A DNA stretch of 64,000 nt, taken from the NCBI RefSeq assembly GCF_003994235.2, contig NZ_RYFG02000009.1, forward strand, positions 62,266-126,265, read 5' to 3'. Shown in pieces: positions 26,866 to 35,922 of this stretch. The stretch's first letter is position 1. The number at the start of each line of letters is the position of its first letter. Made by a program: the position numbers and the translations under genes. Origin of the DNA: Candidatus Methylobacter oryzae. GTDB taxonomy: Bacteria; Pseudomonadota; Gammaproteobacteria; Methylococcales; Methylomonadaceae. The notes beneath the pieces are model-generated. The model made no database searches and was not told the origin of the DNA. It was given only the letters and a program-made list of their open reading frames with translations.

Positions 26866-26951
26866 GCCTTCAAGAAGCTGTGTGGAAATTATCTGCCAAA
26901 TCCACAGCTGATATGACATACAGCCGTAAACCGGGTTTAACAACTAGTCAA

Positions 26952-27022
26952 GGTAGGCATCGCGTACCTTTTTGGAGATTGAATCAAACGGATAACTTTG
27001 AGAATGGTACGCGATGTCTACC
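26952..27022. repeat. Long inverted repeat before mscL
   Basis: 17-base arms, GGTAGGCATCGCGTACC at 26952-26968 and GGTACGCGATGTCTACC at 27006-27022, inverse with one mismatch, loop of 37 bases. No T-run follows. Confidence 0.8.
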
Positions 27023-27098
27023 CGGCAGAACTTAAGTTATGCCCATGCAAGACCTGACTCCCATTTTCCGTTACCGAAACAACAAGCGAGGCTAAGAT

Positions 27099-27551
27099 AT
27101 GAAAACATTAGATGAATTCAAGAAATTTATCCTTAAAGGAAATGTGATTGATCTCTCTACCGGCGTCATCATTGGCGCCGCTTTCACCAGCATAGTGACG
27201 GCCTTCACCAAGGGCATAGTCGAACCGCTTCTTGCCCTCGCCGGAGGAGGTCCGCAACCGAAACTGACCATCCCAATCATGCACAAGCTTGTCGAAGTAA
27301 CAGAAAAAAACGAAGCAGGCCAGAATGTTACTCATACCGTGAACAAACTTATTGAGCTTGATATCGGCAGCATTATCGGAGCAATCATCAGCTTCCTCAT
27401 TACTGCCGCCATTGTTTTTTTTGTGATTGTCAAACCAATGAACAAACTTATGGCGCTAGCTGACCGGAATAAGCCAGAGGAAGCTCCTTCCCCCGAACCT
27501 GCCGATATTAAACTCCTTACAGAAATTCGAGACTTACTTAAAAACAAATGA
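27099..27551 (+). CDS. mscL: Large-conductance mechanosensitive channel MscL
   Basis: Pore that opens under membrane tension to release solutes after osmotic downshock. 150 residues: the N-terminal amphipathic helix FKKFILKGNVIDLSTGVIIGAAFTSIVTAF includes TM1 with the gate, the periplasmic loop is about 55-80, TM2 (IGAIISFLITAAIVFFVIVKPMNKL) follows, and a C-terminal helical bundle ends in LLTEIRDLLKN. All family landmarks are present. Confidence 0.97.
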   Translation: MKTLDEFKKFILKGNVIDLSTGVIIGAAFTSIVTAFTKGIVEPLLALAGGGPQPKLTIPIMHKLVEVTEKNEAGQNVTHTVNKLIELDIGSIIGAIISFLITAAIVFFVIVKPMNKLMALADRNKPEEAPSPEPADIKLLTEIRDLLKNK

Positions 27552-27781
27552 CGCCGATCCGGCGGAGATGACGGAATTGCACCCGTCATTCCTCCTACAC
27601 TGCCGGAAATACGGTTTTTCCGCATCCTGCGGTTTGACTTTCCAGCTTTCCATTTACGCCAAGTCCGGTCGGTCTAGCCGGCGCAACGCTATTAAAGTCG
27701 TTCGCTCAAAACCGGCGGTTATAAACAGCAATGGCCGTGCAAGGTCCAGTCTGTTGTGCTCAATAAATTAGGTGTGCAATT

Positions 27782-28609
27782 ATGGGGTTAAGAATTTTTC
27801 AGCCGTCCCGCTTACTGAAGCCTTATGTGTCGGCAGTTTGGGACTATGACGATTTACTGGCTGGCGATAACTCGGTGCTTTCGATTCTGCCGGATACCGC
27901 GACTTATCTATGTTTTTTATATGCCGACTTATTGACGACGGCACATAAAGGACAAACTTATACAACCCGTAGTGGATTGGCCGGTTTTCAAAGTTTTCGC
28001 AGCGATCTTGGCGCTTCGGGAAAAGTATCCGGTGTTTCCGCGCGCCTGACGCCGTGGGGATTAAATGTATTCCGTCGCGGCATTGTCAGGGATTGCGCGG
28101 AAAAGCGGGTGGACTGCCGGGATATTTTTCCCAAATATTCGATAGACGCAATCGAAGATCAATTGGCAACCAAACGGACCGCTAATGAACGCGTCCAATG
28201 CGTCGAGCATTTTTTGCTGTCTATGTTGAACCGGAACAATGAGGATTTGCTGATCCAAACAGCTTGCAAGGCGTTGGACAGGTCTAACGGCAGTTATGCT
28301 ATTCCGGCGCTTGCCAAAATTCTCGGTTTATCCGAACGCACGCTCGAACGGCGCTTCCAAATCCATATCGGCACGACGCCTAAACGCTATGCCCGCATCG
28401 TGCGTTTGCGGAATGCGGTTTTCCTGCGTAAAGAACTTTCGAGTTGGGCGGATGTGGCCTACGCAACCGGTTATTACGATCAAAGCCACTTGATTAACGA
28501 TTTTCAGGCGCTGTACGGCATGGCGCCGGAATCGATTTATCCGCAAATGCAAGTGTCCCGGACTTTACAGTTTTCCGGGTTATTGGATTTGCGGCGGGAC
28601 GGGCATTAG
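27782..28609 (+). CDS. AraC-family transcriptional regulator
   Basis: 275 residues. The C-terminal 100 hold the two helix-turn-helix units: IPALAKILGLSERTLERRFQIHIGTTPKRYARIVRLRNAV, then WADVAYATGYYDQSHLINDFQALYGMAPESIY. The N-terminal part (PSRLLKPYVSAVWDYD...LPDTATYLCF) is the sensor domain type with the common SILPDxxxYL pattern seen in regulators of the DUF6597 kind. The target is unknown; the downstream START-like gene is a candidate, 277 bases away. Confidence 0.88.
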   Translation: MGLRIFQPSRLLKPYVSAVWDYDDLLAGDNSVLSILPDTATYLCFLYADLLTTAHKGQTYTTRSGLAGFQSFRSDLGASGKVSGVSARLTPWGLNVFRRGIVRDCAEKRVDCRDIFPKYSIDAIEDQLATKRTANERVQCVEHFLLSMLNRNNEDLLIQTACKALDRSNGSYAIPALAKILGLSERTLERRFQIHIGTTPKRYARIVRLRNAVFLRKELSSWADVAYATGYYDQSHLINDFQALYGMAPESIYPQMQVSRTLQFSGLLDLRRDGH

Positions 28610-28756
28610 GGTGTCGGTTTTTTCCAATACAAACGGCGGATCGCGTTGCTAAAGTTACGTTGGACATGTCGTTAAGAGCCCGCTGCTAATAGCGGATACG
28701 GCACGGCCTCAAAATCTTTATTTAACCTAAAAAATCAGTTGCAGCGCGTGGAAAAC

Positions 28757-28815
28757 GTTCGCGGCGAGCCCTTCGACAAGCCTGTTCTGAGGGTATCGAA
28801 GGGCTCGGGGCGAAC
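28757..28815. repeat. TCGACAAG-type inverted repeat
   Basis: Arms around GTTCGCGGCGAGCCCTTCGA and TCGAAGGGCTCGGGGCGAAC, interior CAAGCCTGTTCTGAGGGTA. Related to 11091-11184 and 56829-56884. Confidence 0.7.
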
Positions 28816-28885
28816 GGTATTTTGATACGCGCAACTGCGTTTTTTAGATTTAACCGTACAACAATTGACTCAGGAGAAGCCAGTA

Positions 28886-29311
28886 ATGACTAAGCAACCC
28901 ATTACAAAAAAACTCAACGTACCCGCAGATGTGGTTTGGGACGCTATCCGCAAAATAGGCAGGCTCGATGTTTGGTTCCCGATCATCGAGACGTGCAGGG
29001 TGGAAGGCGAGGGGCCGGACGCATTGCGATATATGACTATCGCGGGCGGTGGTGGCGATATTAAAGACACGATTGAACAGATAGACGATGCAAACAGGAG
29101 ACTGGTTTATCTTCGGCCGGTATCGCCGTTTCCGGTCACTTACTATAAAGGCACGGTTGAAGTTTTTAAGTCTTACGATGGCTTGGCTATTGTCGTTTGG
29201 ACGATTGATTTCGAGTCGCAGCCCGAAGATGCGGCCTCGGTAGCGGAGTTGGTGCACGGCGCTATCAGTGCGGGTATTGACGGCATGGAAAAAGACCTTC
29301 AGGGCGCGTAG
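28886..29311 (+). CDS. SRPBCC (START/Bet v1-like) family protein
   Basis: 141 residues from the ATG at 28886, preceded by AGGAG. The fold is a lipid- or ligand-binding helix-grip: VPADVVWDAIRKIGRLDVWFPIIETCRVEG, then a central sheet and the long C-terminal helix (VAELVHGAISAGIDGMEKDL). Polyketide-cyclase/MxaD-like proteins of this size are common in methylotrophs. No ligand or catalytic residue can be named. A TTG 21 bases upstream is an unlikely start. Confidence 0.85.
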   Translation: MTKQPITKKLNVPADVVWDAIRKIGRLDVWFPIIETCRVEGEGPDALRYMTIAGGGGDIKDTIEQIDDANRRLVYLRPVSPFPVTYYKGTVEVFKSYDGLAIVVWTIDFESQPEDAASVAELVHGAISAGIDGMEKDLQGA

Positions 29312-29548
29312 CGCATAATCGATTTTGCCGTTCCCAGACTTCAGCGAGTTTAGGATTAATCGCCCCTTCGGTAAGGCCTCCTGAGCCCGGCCGAAGGAGG
29401 AGGCAGCCGTTCATGACTCGTCCAGTGCGGAAACAATATCAGCCCATCTGTGCGCTGCCGTACCGACAGCGTCCTGTTTAACGATCATATTATTTTCTAG
29501 GCGCATCTTCTGTAACCGCCGTGGTTCCTGCGCTTGGAGGAGAATAAT

Positions 29549-30823
29549 ATGAACAACCGGTTAAGTAAAAGCGGTTCCATACTGGCACGCGCATTGGGAT
29601 TAATCATTCTTGCGGCAATCTGTCATACCGCAACGGCTGTCGAGTCCTCGGCCAGAGCCGATACCGCGACATCGCCCGATGTCGAGTGCCTGCTGAACTG
29701 GGCGCAAACGTTCTATCCCAGCTTATTTTCGCCGTCGTCGCCAGACCTGCAATTTTCCTCGCCTTACATTTATCGCTATTACCCGACTACCAACGCTTAT
29801 CTGGGCGTTTCTTCCGCCAACGACCATGTCTATTACCTGAGACCGAACGATGTTTCGCCTCAGGATATAGGCGATTTATCCGCCTGGTTGAAAGAAGCGG
29901 GTTGCGGAACGATACCGTACCCGGTCATTTTTATTCATGGCATTGCGTCTTCAGCGGATACCTGGGCGCCATTTAGAGATTATTTGATCAATAATGCCGG
30001 TTGGCTATTCGGCGGAATACCCGGCTACAATCCGTCGACAAGAAACGTAGCGATTAACTGTCCGCCGAGTCCAAGCCAGCCGGTTTCATGCACGGGCGGG
30101 GCAGGCGATTTCTACACGTTAAATTTCTCCGATAGCCAGAACCTGTCTTTCGACGTTCAGGGCGGCGAATTGGCGGCAATTATTCAAGCGGTTTTACAGG
30201 CAAATCCCGGAAAGGCCAAGGTTCTCCTGGTTGGTCACAGCATGGGGGCTCTGGCTGCAAGAGAATACCTGCAAGGATTGGCGCGCGAGGCGAATGCGTC
30301 AACAACAATTCCGTATCGGGACGATGTTGCGAAGCTGATTACCGTTGGCGCGCCGCATCGGGGAAGTTTCTGGGCCGAGGGATGTTACAGTCATTTTGAT
30401 GTCCTGAATGTGTCCGGCAATATCGGTATTTGCAGTCTCCTATCTTTGAATATCGACCCAAACAGTATTGCCCTCAGGGACTTACAACCGGATAGTTCGC
30501 CGCTGAATATTCTTAATGATTTCGCGGCTCACCCTCTACCGGCTGCTGTCTCTTATGTGTCGATCATTGGCACGGGACAATCGACTTTATCCGGACTAAT
30601 CAGCTTCGACTCAGGAGATGGCATCGTCTTGGATAGTTCCCAAGATTTGGCAACGTTGACCGGGAATCTTTCTCTGCAACTAAAATCGGTTAAAGTGAAT
30701 GTTCTTTTCCGGGAATGCGGTAATGAAGTCAATATACCCTTGGCTCCAAATATTGCCGAGACGCATACCTGCGAGACGTCGGACCCAGGCGTAGGAGTGG
30801 AAATTTTAAAAGATTTGCAATAA
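29549..30823 (+). CDS. Secreted alpha/beta-hydrolase, lipase-like
   Basis: 425 residues; the start was chosen at ATG 29549 after a strong GGAGGAG site. A signal peptide ends near residue 31. Residues 45-115 form a module with CLLNWAQTFYPSLFSP and YIYRYYPTTNAYLGVSSANDHVYYL, seen in other secreted bacterial proteins. The hydrolase follows: the oxyanion segment VIFIHGIASSADTW, the nucleophile elbow GHSMG and then VGAPHRGSFW. It resembles PGAP1-like or triacylglycerol lipases. At least eight Cys suggest disulphides. Confidence 0.85.
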   Translation: MNNRLSKSGSILARALGLIILAAICHTATAVESSARADTATSPDVECLLNWAQTFYPSLFSPSSPDLQFSSPYIYRYYPTTNAYLGVSSANDHVYYLRPNDVSPQDIGDLSAWLKEAGCGTIPYPVIFIHGIASSADTWAPFRDYLINNAGWLFGGIPGYNPSTRNVAINCPPSPSQPVSCTGGAGDFYTLNFSDSQNLSFDVQGGELAAIIQAVLQANPGKAKVLLVGHSMGALAAREYLQGLAREANASTTIPYRDDVAKLITVGAPHRGSFWAEGCYSHFDVLNVSGNIGICSLLSLNIDPNSIALRDLQPDSSPLNILNDFAAHPLPAAVSYVSIIGTGQSTLSGLISFDSGDGIVLDSSQDLATLTGNLSLQLKSVKVNVLFRECGNEVNIPLAPNIAETHTCETSDPGVGVEILKDLQ

Positions 30824-30827
30824 GTAC

Positions 30828-30895
30828 CTGAATATAAGTTTTCAACTCGTGTTTAAAGCCGGAGCTTGCACTCCAAAATACCGGGAAACTTTAGC
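30828..30895 (+). repeat. Dispersed hairpin repeat, family B, deleted copy 3
   Basis: Keeps the left part (CTGAATATAAGTTTTCAA) and the right part (GGAGCTTGCACTCCAAAATA) of copy 1 but lacks the middle. It starts just after the lipase stop. Confidence 0.7.
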
Positions 30896-30935
30896 GGGAT
30901 GATTTAGCCTGTAAGCGGATATGAGCAACGCTTTG

Positions 30936-32303
30936 TTAACTCGCTTTCCAGACATAAGTCGCGACCGCTTTTGCCGGCAGCGCGACCACCGCATTTTTGC
31001 CTTGAAATTGGATAGTAAAGGCTTGTGTTTCGGCTTCGTCATTCAGCGCAATCATGACGATGTCGCCGGAGGGAGTAGCAAAAGCCACATTCGGCAACGA
31101 CGTAGGTTGGCCGGAATGAATCCTTACCGAACCGGGACGAACGAATTTAGCCGCATGGGCGATGATATAGTAGGCAACATTGCGGGAGACTTCTTCGCCG
31201 ACGGTCAAAGCGCCGACACAACGCGCTTCGCCTCCGTGGGTATGAGGACAGCAAAACGGGTCGGAAGCCAAGTTCCATTCGAGCACAACCCGGCTCCAGT
31301 TGAGCAAGGATCCGATCAGCACGTTCCTGACGTGCCACATCAAATCCCCTCCAAATTGCCCGTCCGAACCCACCCACTGTTCGGTGAAATACAGTTTCAT
31401 TTCCGGGTAAAGCTGTTGCATTTCCGAAAGCGCCGAAATATCGCCTCCGTACAGGTGCCAGGCCGAGCCGGCCAGATAGCGGCGCGCTTCGGCATTGGCG
31501 AAGACTTCCAACGGGTATTCTTTAACGTCGCAGTTGTGGTCCCAGCAAAACAGTTCCACATCGGCCAATCCGGCTTCCCACAAAGCGGGGCCCAAATGAT
31601 TTTTGATGAACTCGGCCTGCTCGTGGGCTTGCATAACCATGCTCGGGTCGTTTTTATGATTCAAGGGTTCGTTTTGCGGCGTGATTGCATGGATGGCGAT
31701 ACCCTTGTCGCGCATCGCTTTCAGGTACTTGACCAGGTAAGCGGCGTAGACCGCGTAACAATCCGGCCTTAGGCTGCCGCCGACGAAACTGTTGTTAGTC
31801 TTCATCCAGGGCGGCGCCGACCAGGCCGTGGCTATGATCTTGATAGTCGGGTTGATTGCCAAAATTTCTTTTAACAACGGGATGACTTCAAGGTCGCCGG
31901 CCTCGATGTCGAAATGGATAAGGTCGGGGTCCGGTTGGTCGGCTGGCCTGTCGTTATAGGAAAAACAACGTTCGCTGAGGTCCGATGCGCCTATGCTGAG
32001 GCGCAGAAAACTAATGCCGATACCGTCGCCGTCGGCCGAGAACAATTCCCGTAACAGTGCGCTTTTATCGGGAGCAGCCAGGCGGCTGATCAGCATCGCG
32101 CTGCCGCCGGTCAACGAAAAACCGAAGCCTTCGATGACTTGGTATTTTTGCTCGCTATCAACTGCAATTACCGGAAAATCGCCGGTAAAACGAACGTCAT
32201 TCTCCTGCCGTTGAAATAACAGCGTTTGGTCGGCTGTAGTCAGCCATGCCGCGACAGCAAGGTTTTCCGAATATGACTGATAAGGGGCGTTTTGTTCGGG
32301 CAT
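30936..32303 (-). CDS. Glycoside hydrolase family 30 (glucosylceramidase-like)
   Basis: 455 residues. Retaining GH30 landmarks are present: IEGFGFSLTGGSA, FLRLSIGASDLS, the acid/base Glu212 in ITPQNEPL, and the nucleophile Glu308 in LYFTEQW, then a C-terminal beta-domain. No signal peptide is visible, so it should act in the cytoplasm, which is unusual for GH30. The likely substrates are beta-glucosides or beta-1,6-glucan. The 4-Glu pattern of xylan-specific subfamilies was not checked. Confidence 0.9.
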   Translation of the reverse strand: MPEQNAPYQSYSENLAVAAWLTTADQTLLFQRQENDVRFTGDFPVIAVDSEQKYQVIEGFGFSLTGGSAMLISRLAAPDKSALLRELFSADGDGIGISFLRLSIGASDLSERCFSYNDRPADQPDPDLIHFDIEAGDLEVIPLLKEILAINPTIKIIATAWSAPPWMKTNNSFVGGSLRPDCYAVYAAYLVKYLKAMRDKGIAIHAITPQNEPLNHKNDPSMVMQAHEQAEFIKNHLGPALWEAGLADVELFCWDHNCDVKEYPLEVFANAEARRYLAGSAWHLYGGDISALSEMQQLYPEMKLYFTEQWVGSDGQFGGDLMWHVRNVLIGSLLNWSRVVLEWNLASDPFCCPHTHGGEARCVGALTVGEEVSRNVAYYIIAHAAKFVRPGSVRIHSGQPTSLPNVAFATPSGDIVMIALNDEAETQAFTIQFQGKNAVVALPAKAVATYVWKAS

Positions 32304-32455
32304 GGCAGTCCTCTTAGAGAAATAACTTTTACGGATGTCCGGCAGGTTGGGAAATACTTATAAAACAAGCATAGCAAGCTACGGGAAAAATTGAACGGTA
32401 CGGCGCAAAAGCCGGTTTGCGGATAATCTGCAATTTCAGTCCGGGTTTTTAGTCT

Positions 32456-32920
32456 CTAGGGCGCATTACCCGGAGCCAGTATTGCCGATGTCTCGATTCG
32501 AGCCAGGCCGGCAGGTGCGCTGCTTGATAGTACATCTGCCAGCGTCGCGGCATCCAGCATCTGTAGATAGGTATCTCCCGCTTTAGCCAGTAGATGTTTC
32601 AAGCCGCAAGTGGGCAGCAGTCGGCAGTTTTGTTGGGCCGGATCAAAGCATTCCAGCCAGTTAAAATGATTTTCCATACTGCGCACCACTTCACCGATAC
32701 GTATCGTTTCCGGAGTACGTTGCAAAGACAAGCCGCCGCCTCTGCCGCGCGTTGTTTTAACAAACCCTTTGCTACCCAGTTGATGCACAACTTTGACCAG
32801 GTGATTGCGTGAAATGTTAAAAAAATCAGCGATTTCTGTGATTTTTACCTGCTGTTCCGGGAACATTGCCAGATAAAGCAAGACCCTGAGAGCGTAATCG
32901 GTATAACTGGTTAGTTGCAT
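32456..32920 (-). CDS. nsrR: Rrf2-family nitric oxide sensor NsrR
   Basis: 154 residues. Winged helix with MQLTSYTDYALRVLLYLA, and an iron-sulphur motif with Cys91, Cys99 and Cys105 (ECFDPAQQNCRLLPTCGL), the NsrR arrangement rather than that of IscR. NO destroys the cluster and releases DNA. It is divergent from narK, and two NsrR-type operators (32953-32975 and 32983-33005) lie in between, so it probably represses both itself and the nar genes. The C-terminal 25 residues are Ala-rich and not conserved. Confidence 0.93.
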   Translation of the reverse strand: MQLTSYTDYALRVLLYLAMFPEQQVKITEIADFFNISRNHLVKVVHQLGSKGFVKTTRGRGGGLSLQRTPETIRIGEVVRSMENHFNWLECFDPAQQNCRLLPTCGLKHLLAKAGDTYLQMLDAATLADVLSSSAPAGLARIETSAILAPGNAP

Positions 32921-32952
32921 GTTGCCTGCTGTTAGGAAAAGAACTATATTGT

Positions 32953-32975
32953 AAGCTGTATTTGAAATGCATCTT
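32953..32975. promoter_or_regulatory. NsrR operator, strong site
   Basis: Halves AAGCTGTATTT and AAATGCATCTT around a central G, matching the known NsrR consensus (AAGATGYATTT N AAATRCATCTT) at 21 of 22 arm positions. It lies 33 bases upstream of nsrR and 134 bases upstream of narK. Confidence 0.85.
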
Positions 32976-32982
32976 TGTGTGT

Positions 32983-33005
32983 GAGATCCATTTGAATATC
33001 TATTT
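32983..33005. promoter_or_regulatory. NsrR operator, weak second site
   Basis: Left half GAGATCCATTT matches 9 of 11 consensus positions; the right half AATATCTATTT matches poorly (5 of 11). Its centre is 30 bases from the strong site, close to three helical turns. Confidence 0.5.
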
Positions 33006-33109
33006 TTCTGGAATTATACCGCAAGCCTGCATTCCATAGGTGCAAGATGAAGTTTTCCAGGGGATTGCTGTGAAAATTTAAATCATTTAGTGCACGAGCA
33101 AAGGTCATT

Positions 33110-35794
33110 ATGTCTATTGTTAATAACGTCACTCCCGCCCAGCAGTCCCGGGCTCTCTGGCTAAGTACTGTCGCCTTCACCACCTGTTTTGCAGTGTGGA
33201 CCATTTTTTCCATCATTGGTTTACAAATCCAGAAAGACTTGCATTTAAGCGAAACCGAATTCGGCTTGCTGGTCGGTACGCCGATACTTTCAGGTTCGTT
33301 GATCCGGCTGGTGCTGGGCATCTGGAGCGACCAGTACGGCGGCCGTATCGTTTATGCGTCGGTGATGGTAACGGCGGCTGTTGCGACCTTACTGCTGACT
33401 ACCGTTGAAACCTATACGATGTTTCTGGTGACAGCCCTGGGTATCGGTGTTGCCGGCGGTTCGTTTGCGGTAGGTATCGCTTATGTGTCGCGCTGGTTTC
33501 CTAAAGAGAAACAAGGCACGGCGTTAGGCATTTTCGGCCTCGGCAACGTCGGGGCGGCAGTGACTAAATTCACCGCGCCTTTTGTGATGGTGGCGTTCGG
33601 CTGGCATGCGGTAGCGCAGATTTGGGCTTTAGGCTTGTTACTGATGGCGACGGTTTTTTGGTTTGCGACCGAAGACGAACCGACGCTTAAACAGCGGCGC
33701 GCATCGAACATCAAGCCCGACTCTTTTCTAAAGCAGCTGGAGCCGTTGAAAGATATTAGGGTCTGGCGCTTTTCGCTGTATTACTTTTGCGTGTTCGGCG
33801 CGTTTGTCGCGTTGGCGTTGTGGCTGCCCCGCTACTTAGTCGGGGCTTACGGTTTCGACGTCAAAGTCGCGGGCATGCTGGCGGCGGCTTATTCGATTTT
33901 TGCGAGCCTGTTCCGGGCCTTGGGCGGCTGGCTGTCCGACTGCTACGGCGCAAGAGTGTTGATGTATTGGACTTTCACGGTCGCGATCATTTGTACGTTT
34001 TTATTGTCCTATCCGCCTACGGACTACGTCGTTCACGGCATCAGAGGCGATATCGCTTTTAGTCTGGCGATTGGGCCGATGGGCTTTATCTTGCTGGTTG
34101 CCGTTCTGGGCCTGTTCATGTCGTTCGGCAAGGCGGCCGTGTATAAACATATCCCGGTTTACTATCCCGACAATGTCGGTGCGGTCGGCGGTGCGGTAGG
34201 CATGGTCGGCGGTCTGGGCGGATTTTTGCTGCCGCTGACTTTCGGCATGTTGAACGACTTGACCGGCATTTGGAGCAGTTGCTTCATGCTGTTGTTCGTG
34301 TTGATGGCGATTGCATTGGTTTGGATGCATTTGTCGATTGTGCGGATGGAGCGTATTGTCGTGCCCGAATTGGCCAAAGTATCGAAAGACTGGAACGGAC
34401 TCAGTCATTCGGCGCCGCTGGTGTTGACCGATTGGAATCCGGAAGACCGGGATTTCTGGCAAAAAACCGGCAAGCGCATTGCGACCCGCAACTTGTGGAT
34501 CAGCATTCCTGCATTACTGCTGTCTTTTGCAGTATGGATGGTCTGGAGCGTTGTCGTCATCAACCTGCCGAGCATCGGCTTTAAATACGACACCAACGAG
34601 CTGTTCTGGCTGGCGGCGTTGCCGGGCTTGTCTGGAGCGACTTTACGGATTTTCTATTCGTTCATGGTGCCGATTTTCGGCGGACGGCGTTGGACCACGC
34701 TCAGTACCGCTTCGCTGTTGCTGCCGTCGTTATGGATAGGTTTTGCGGTGCAAAATCCCGAAACGCCTTATGTGTTGATGGTGGTCTTGGCCTTGTTATG
34801 CGGTTTCGGCGGCGGCAATTTTGCGTCCAGCATGGCCAATATCAGCTTTTTTTATCCGCAGGCGCAAAAAGGCACCGCGCTGGGCTTGAATGCCGGTTTA
34901 GGCAATTTGGGCGTCAGTACCGTGCAGTTCGTCGTGCCGCTGGTTATTTCAGCAGGCGTATTCGGCGCTTTGGGCGGCGATCCGCAAACCTGGGTCAAGG
35001 CCGAAGCGACCAAATCGATCTGGCTGCAAAACGCCGGTTTCATCTGGGTGCCGTTTATCCTGGCCACCACGATTGCGGCCTGGTTCGGCATGAATGACAT
35101 TGCTTCCGCTAAAGCTTCGTTCAAGGAACAATCGGTCATTTTCAAGCGTAAACATACGTGGCTGATGTGCTGGCTTTATACCGGCACTTTCGGCTCGTTT
35201 ATCGGTTATGCGGCCGGCTTGCCGATGTTGATCAAAATCCTGTTCCCGGAAGTCAATCCGACCGACTACGCGTTTTTGGGGCCGTTGGTCGGCGCGTTGA
35301 TCAGGCCGGTCGGCGGCTGGCTGGCGGATAAGCTGGGAGGAGCCACGGTGACGCTGTGGAATTTCGTGATCATGGTCTGCGCGGTGTTCGGCGTGTTGCA
35401 TTTTATGCCGTCGGCCGGTAATGCCGGCGATTTTTCGGGTTTTCTGGCGATGTTCATGCTGCTGTTTATCACGACCGGCATCGGCAACGGTTCAACGTTC
35501 CGGATGATTCCGGTGATCTTTATGACCGAGCGTTTGTGCGCGGCAAAAGGGCAGGGCGAGGAAGCCATCGCGCAAGCCAAGAAAGACGCAGCAAAAGAAG
35601 CGGCGGCGGTGCTGGGTTTTAGCTCTGCGATTGCGGCGTACGGCGCATTCTTTATTCCGAAGAGTTACGGTACGGCAATTAGTTTTACCGGTTCTCCCGA
35701 TGCGGCATTGTATTGTTTCATCACTTTTTATCTGGTTTGCATCGGTATTACGTGGTGGTGTTATGCGCGTAAAACGGCGGCTATGCCTTGTTGA
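33110..35794 (+). CDS. narK: Nitrate/nitrite transporter NarK, double (NarK1-NarK2 fusion)
   Basis: 894 residues in two MFS halves. The first, about residues 15-425, has the nitrate signatures GIAGG-type (LGIGVAGGSFAVGIAYVSRWFPKEKQGTALGIFGLGNVGAA) and VGGLGGFLLPLTFG. The second, about 460-890, repeats them (LALLCGFGGGNFASSMANISFFYPQAQKGTALGLNAGLGNLGVS) and GGWLADKLGG. In known fused NarK proteins one half is thought to be a nitrate/proton symporter and the other a nitrate/nitrite exchanger. It supplies NarG. It is upstream of narG by 128 bases with a repeat between. Confidence 0.95.
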   Translation: MSIVNNVTPAQQSRALWLSTVAFTTCFAVWTIFSIIGLQIQKDLHLSETEFGLLVGTPILSGSLIRLVLGIWSDQYGGRIVYASVMVTAAVATLLLTTVETYTMFLVTALGIGVAGGSFAVGIAYVSRWFPKEKQGTALGIFGLGNVGAAVTKFTAPFVMVAFGWHAVAQIWALGLLLMATVFWFATEDEPTLKQRRASNIKPDSFLKQLEPLKDIRVWRFSLYYFCVFGAFVALALWLPRYLVGAYGFDVKVAGMLAAAYSIFASLFRALGGWLSDCYGARVLMYWTFTVAIICTFLLSYPPTDYVVHGIRGDIAFSLAIGPMGFILLVAVLGLFMSFGKAAVYKHIPVYYPDNVGAVGGAVGMVGGLGGFLLPLTFGMLNDLTGIWSSCFMLLFVLMAIALVWMHLSIVRMERIVVPELAKVSKDWNGLSHSAPLVLTDWNPEDRDFWQKTGKRIATRNLWISIPALLLSFAVWMVWSVVVINLPSIGFKYDTNELFWLAALPGLSGATLRIFYSFMVPIFGGRRWTTLSTASLLLPSLWIGFAVQNPETPYVLMVVLALLCGFGGGNFASSMANISFFYPQAQKGTALGLNAGLGNLGVSTVQFVVPLVISAGVFGALGGDPQTWVKAEATKSIWLQNAGFIWVPFILATTIAAWFGMNDIASAKASFKEQSVIFKRKHTWLMCWLYTGTFGSFIGYAAGLPMLIKILFPEVNPTDYAFLGPLVGALIRPVGGWLADKLGGATVTLWNFVIMVCAVFGVLHFMPSAGNAGDFSGFLAMFMLLFITTGIGNGSTFRMIPVIFMTERLCAAKGQGEEAIAQAKKDAAKEAAAVLGFSSAIAAYGAFFIPKSYGTAISFTGSPDAALYCFITFYLVCIGITWWCYARKTAAMPC

Positions 35795-35810
35795 TGTCTA
35801 ATAATGGAAC

Positions 35811-35892
35811 ACGGACGACACGGATTTAACTGATTTACACGGATAAAAAATCCGTTTAATCCGTCCAATCCGCGTCATCCGTGTTCTATTTT
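35811..35892. repeat. Inverted repeat in the narK-narG spacer
   Basis: Arms AACACGGACGACACGGATTT and AATCCGCGTCATCCGTGTT, with GATTTACACGGATAAAAAATC and CCGTTTAATCCGTCC inside, so the whole can fold. It is a dispersed type of repeat and may moderate readthrough from narK into narG. Confidence 0.75.
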
Positions 35893-35922
35893 TTCTAGAG
35901 CAAAATAATTTAGGTAAATCTT

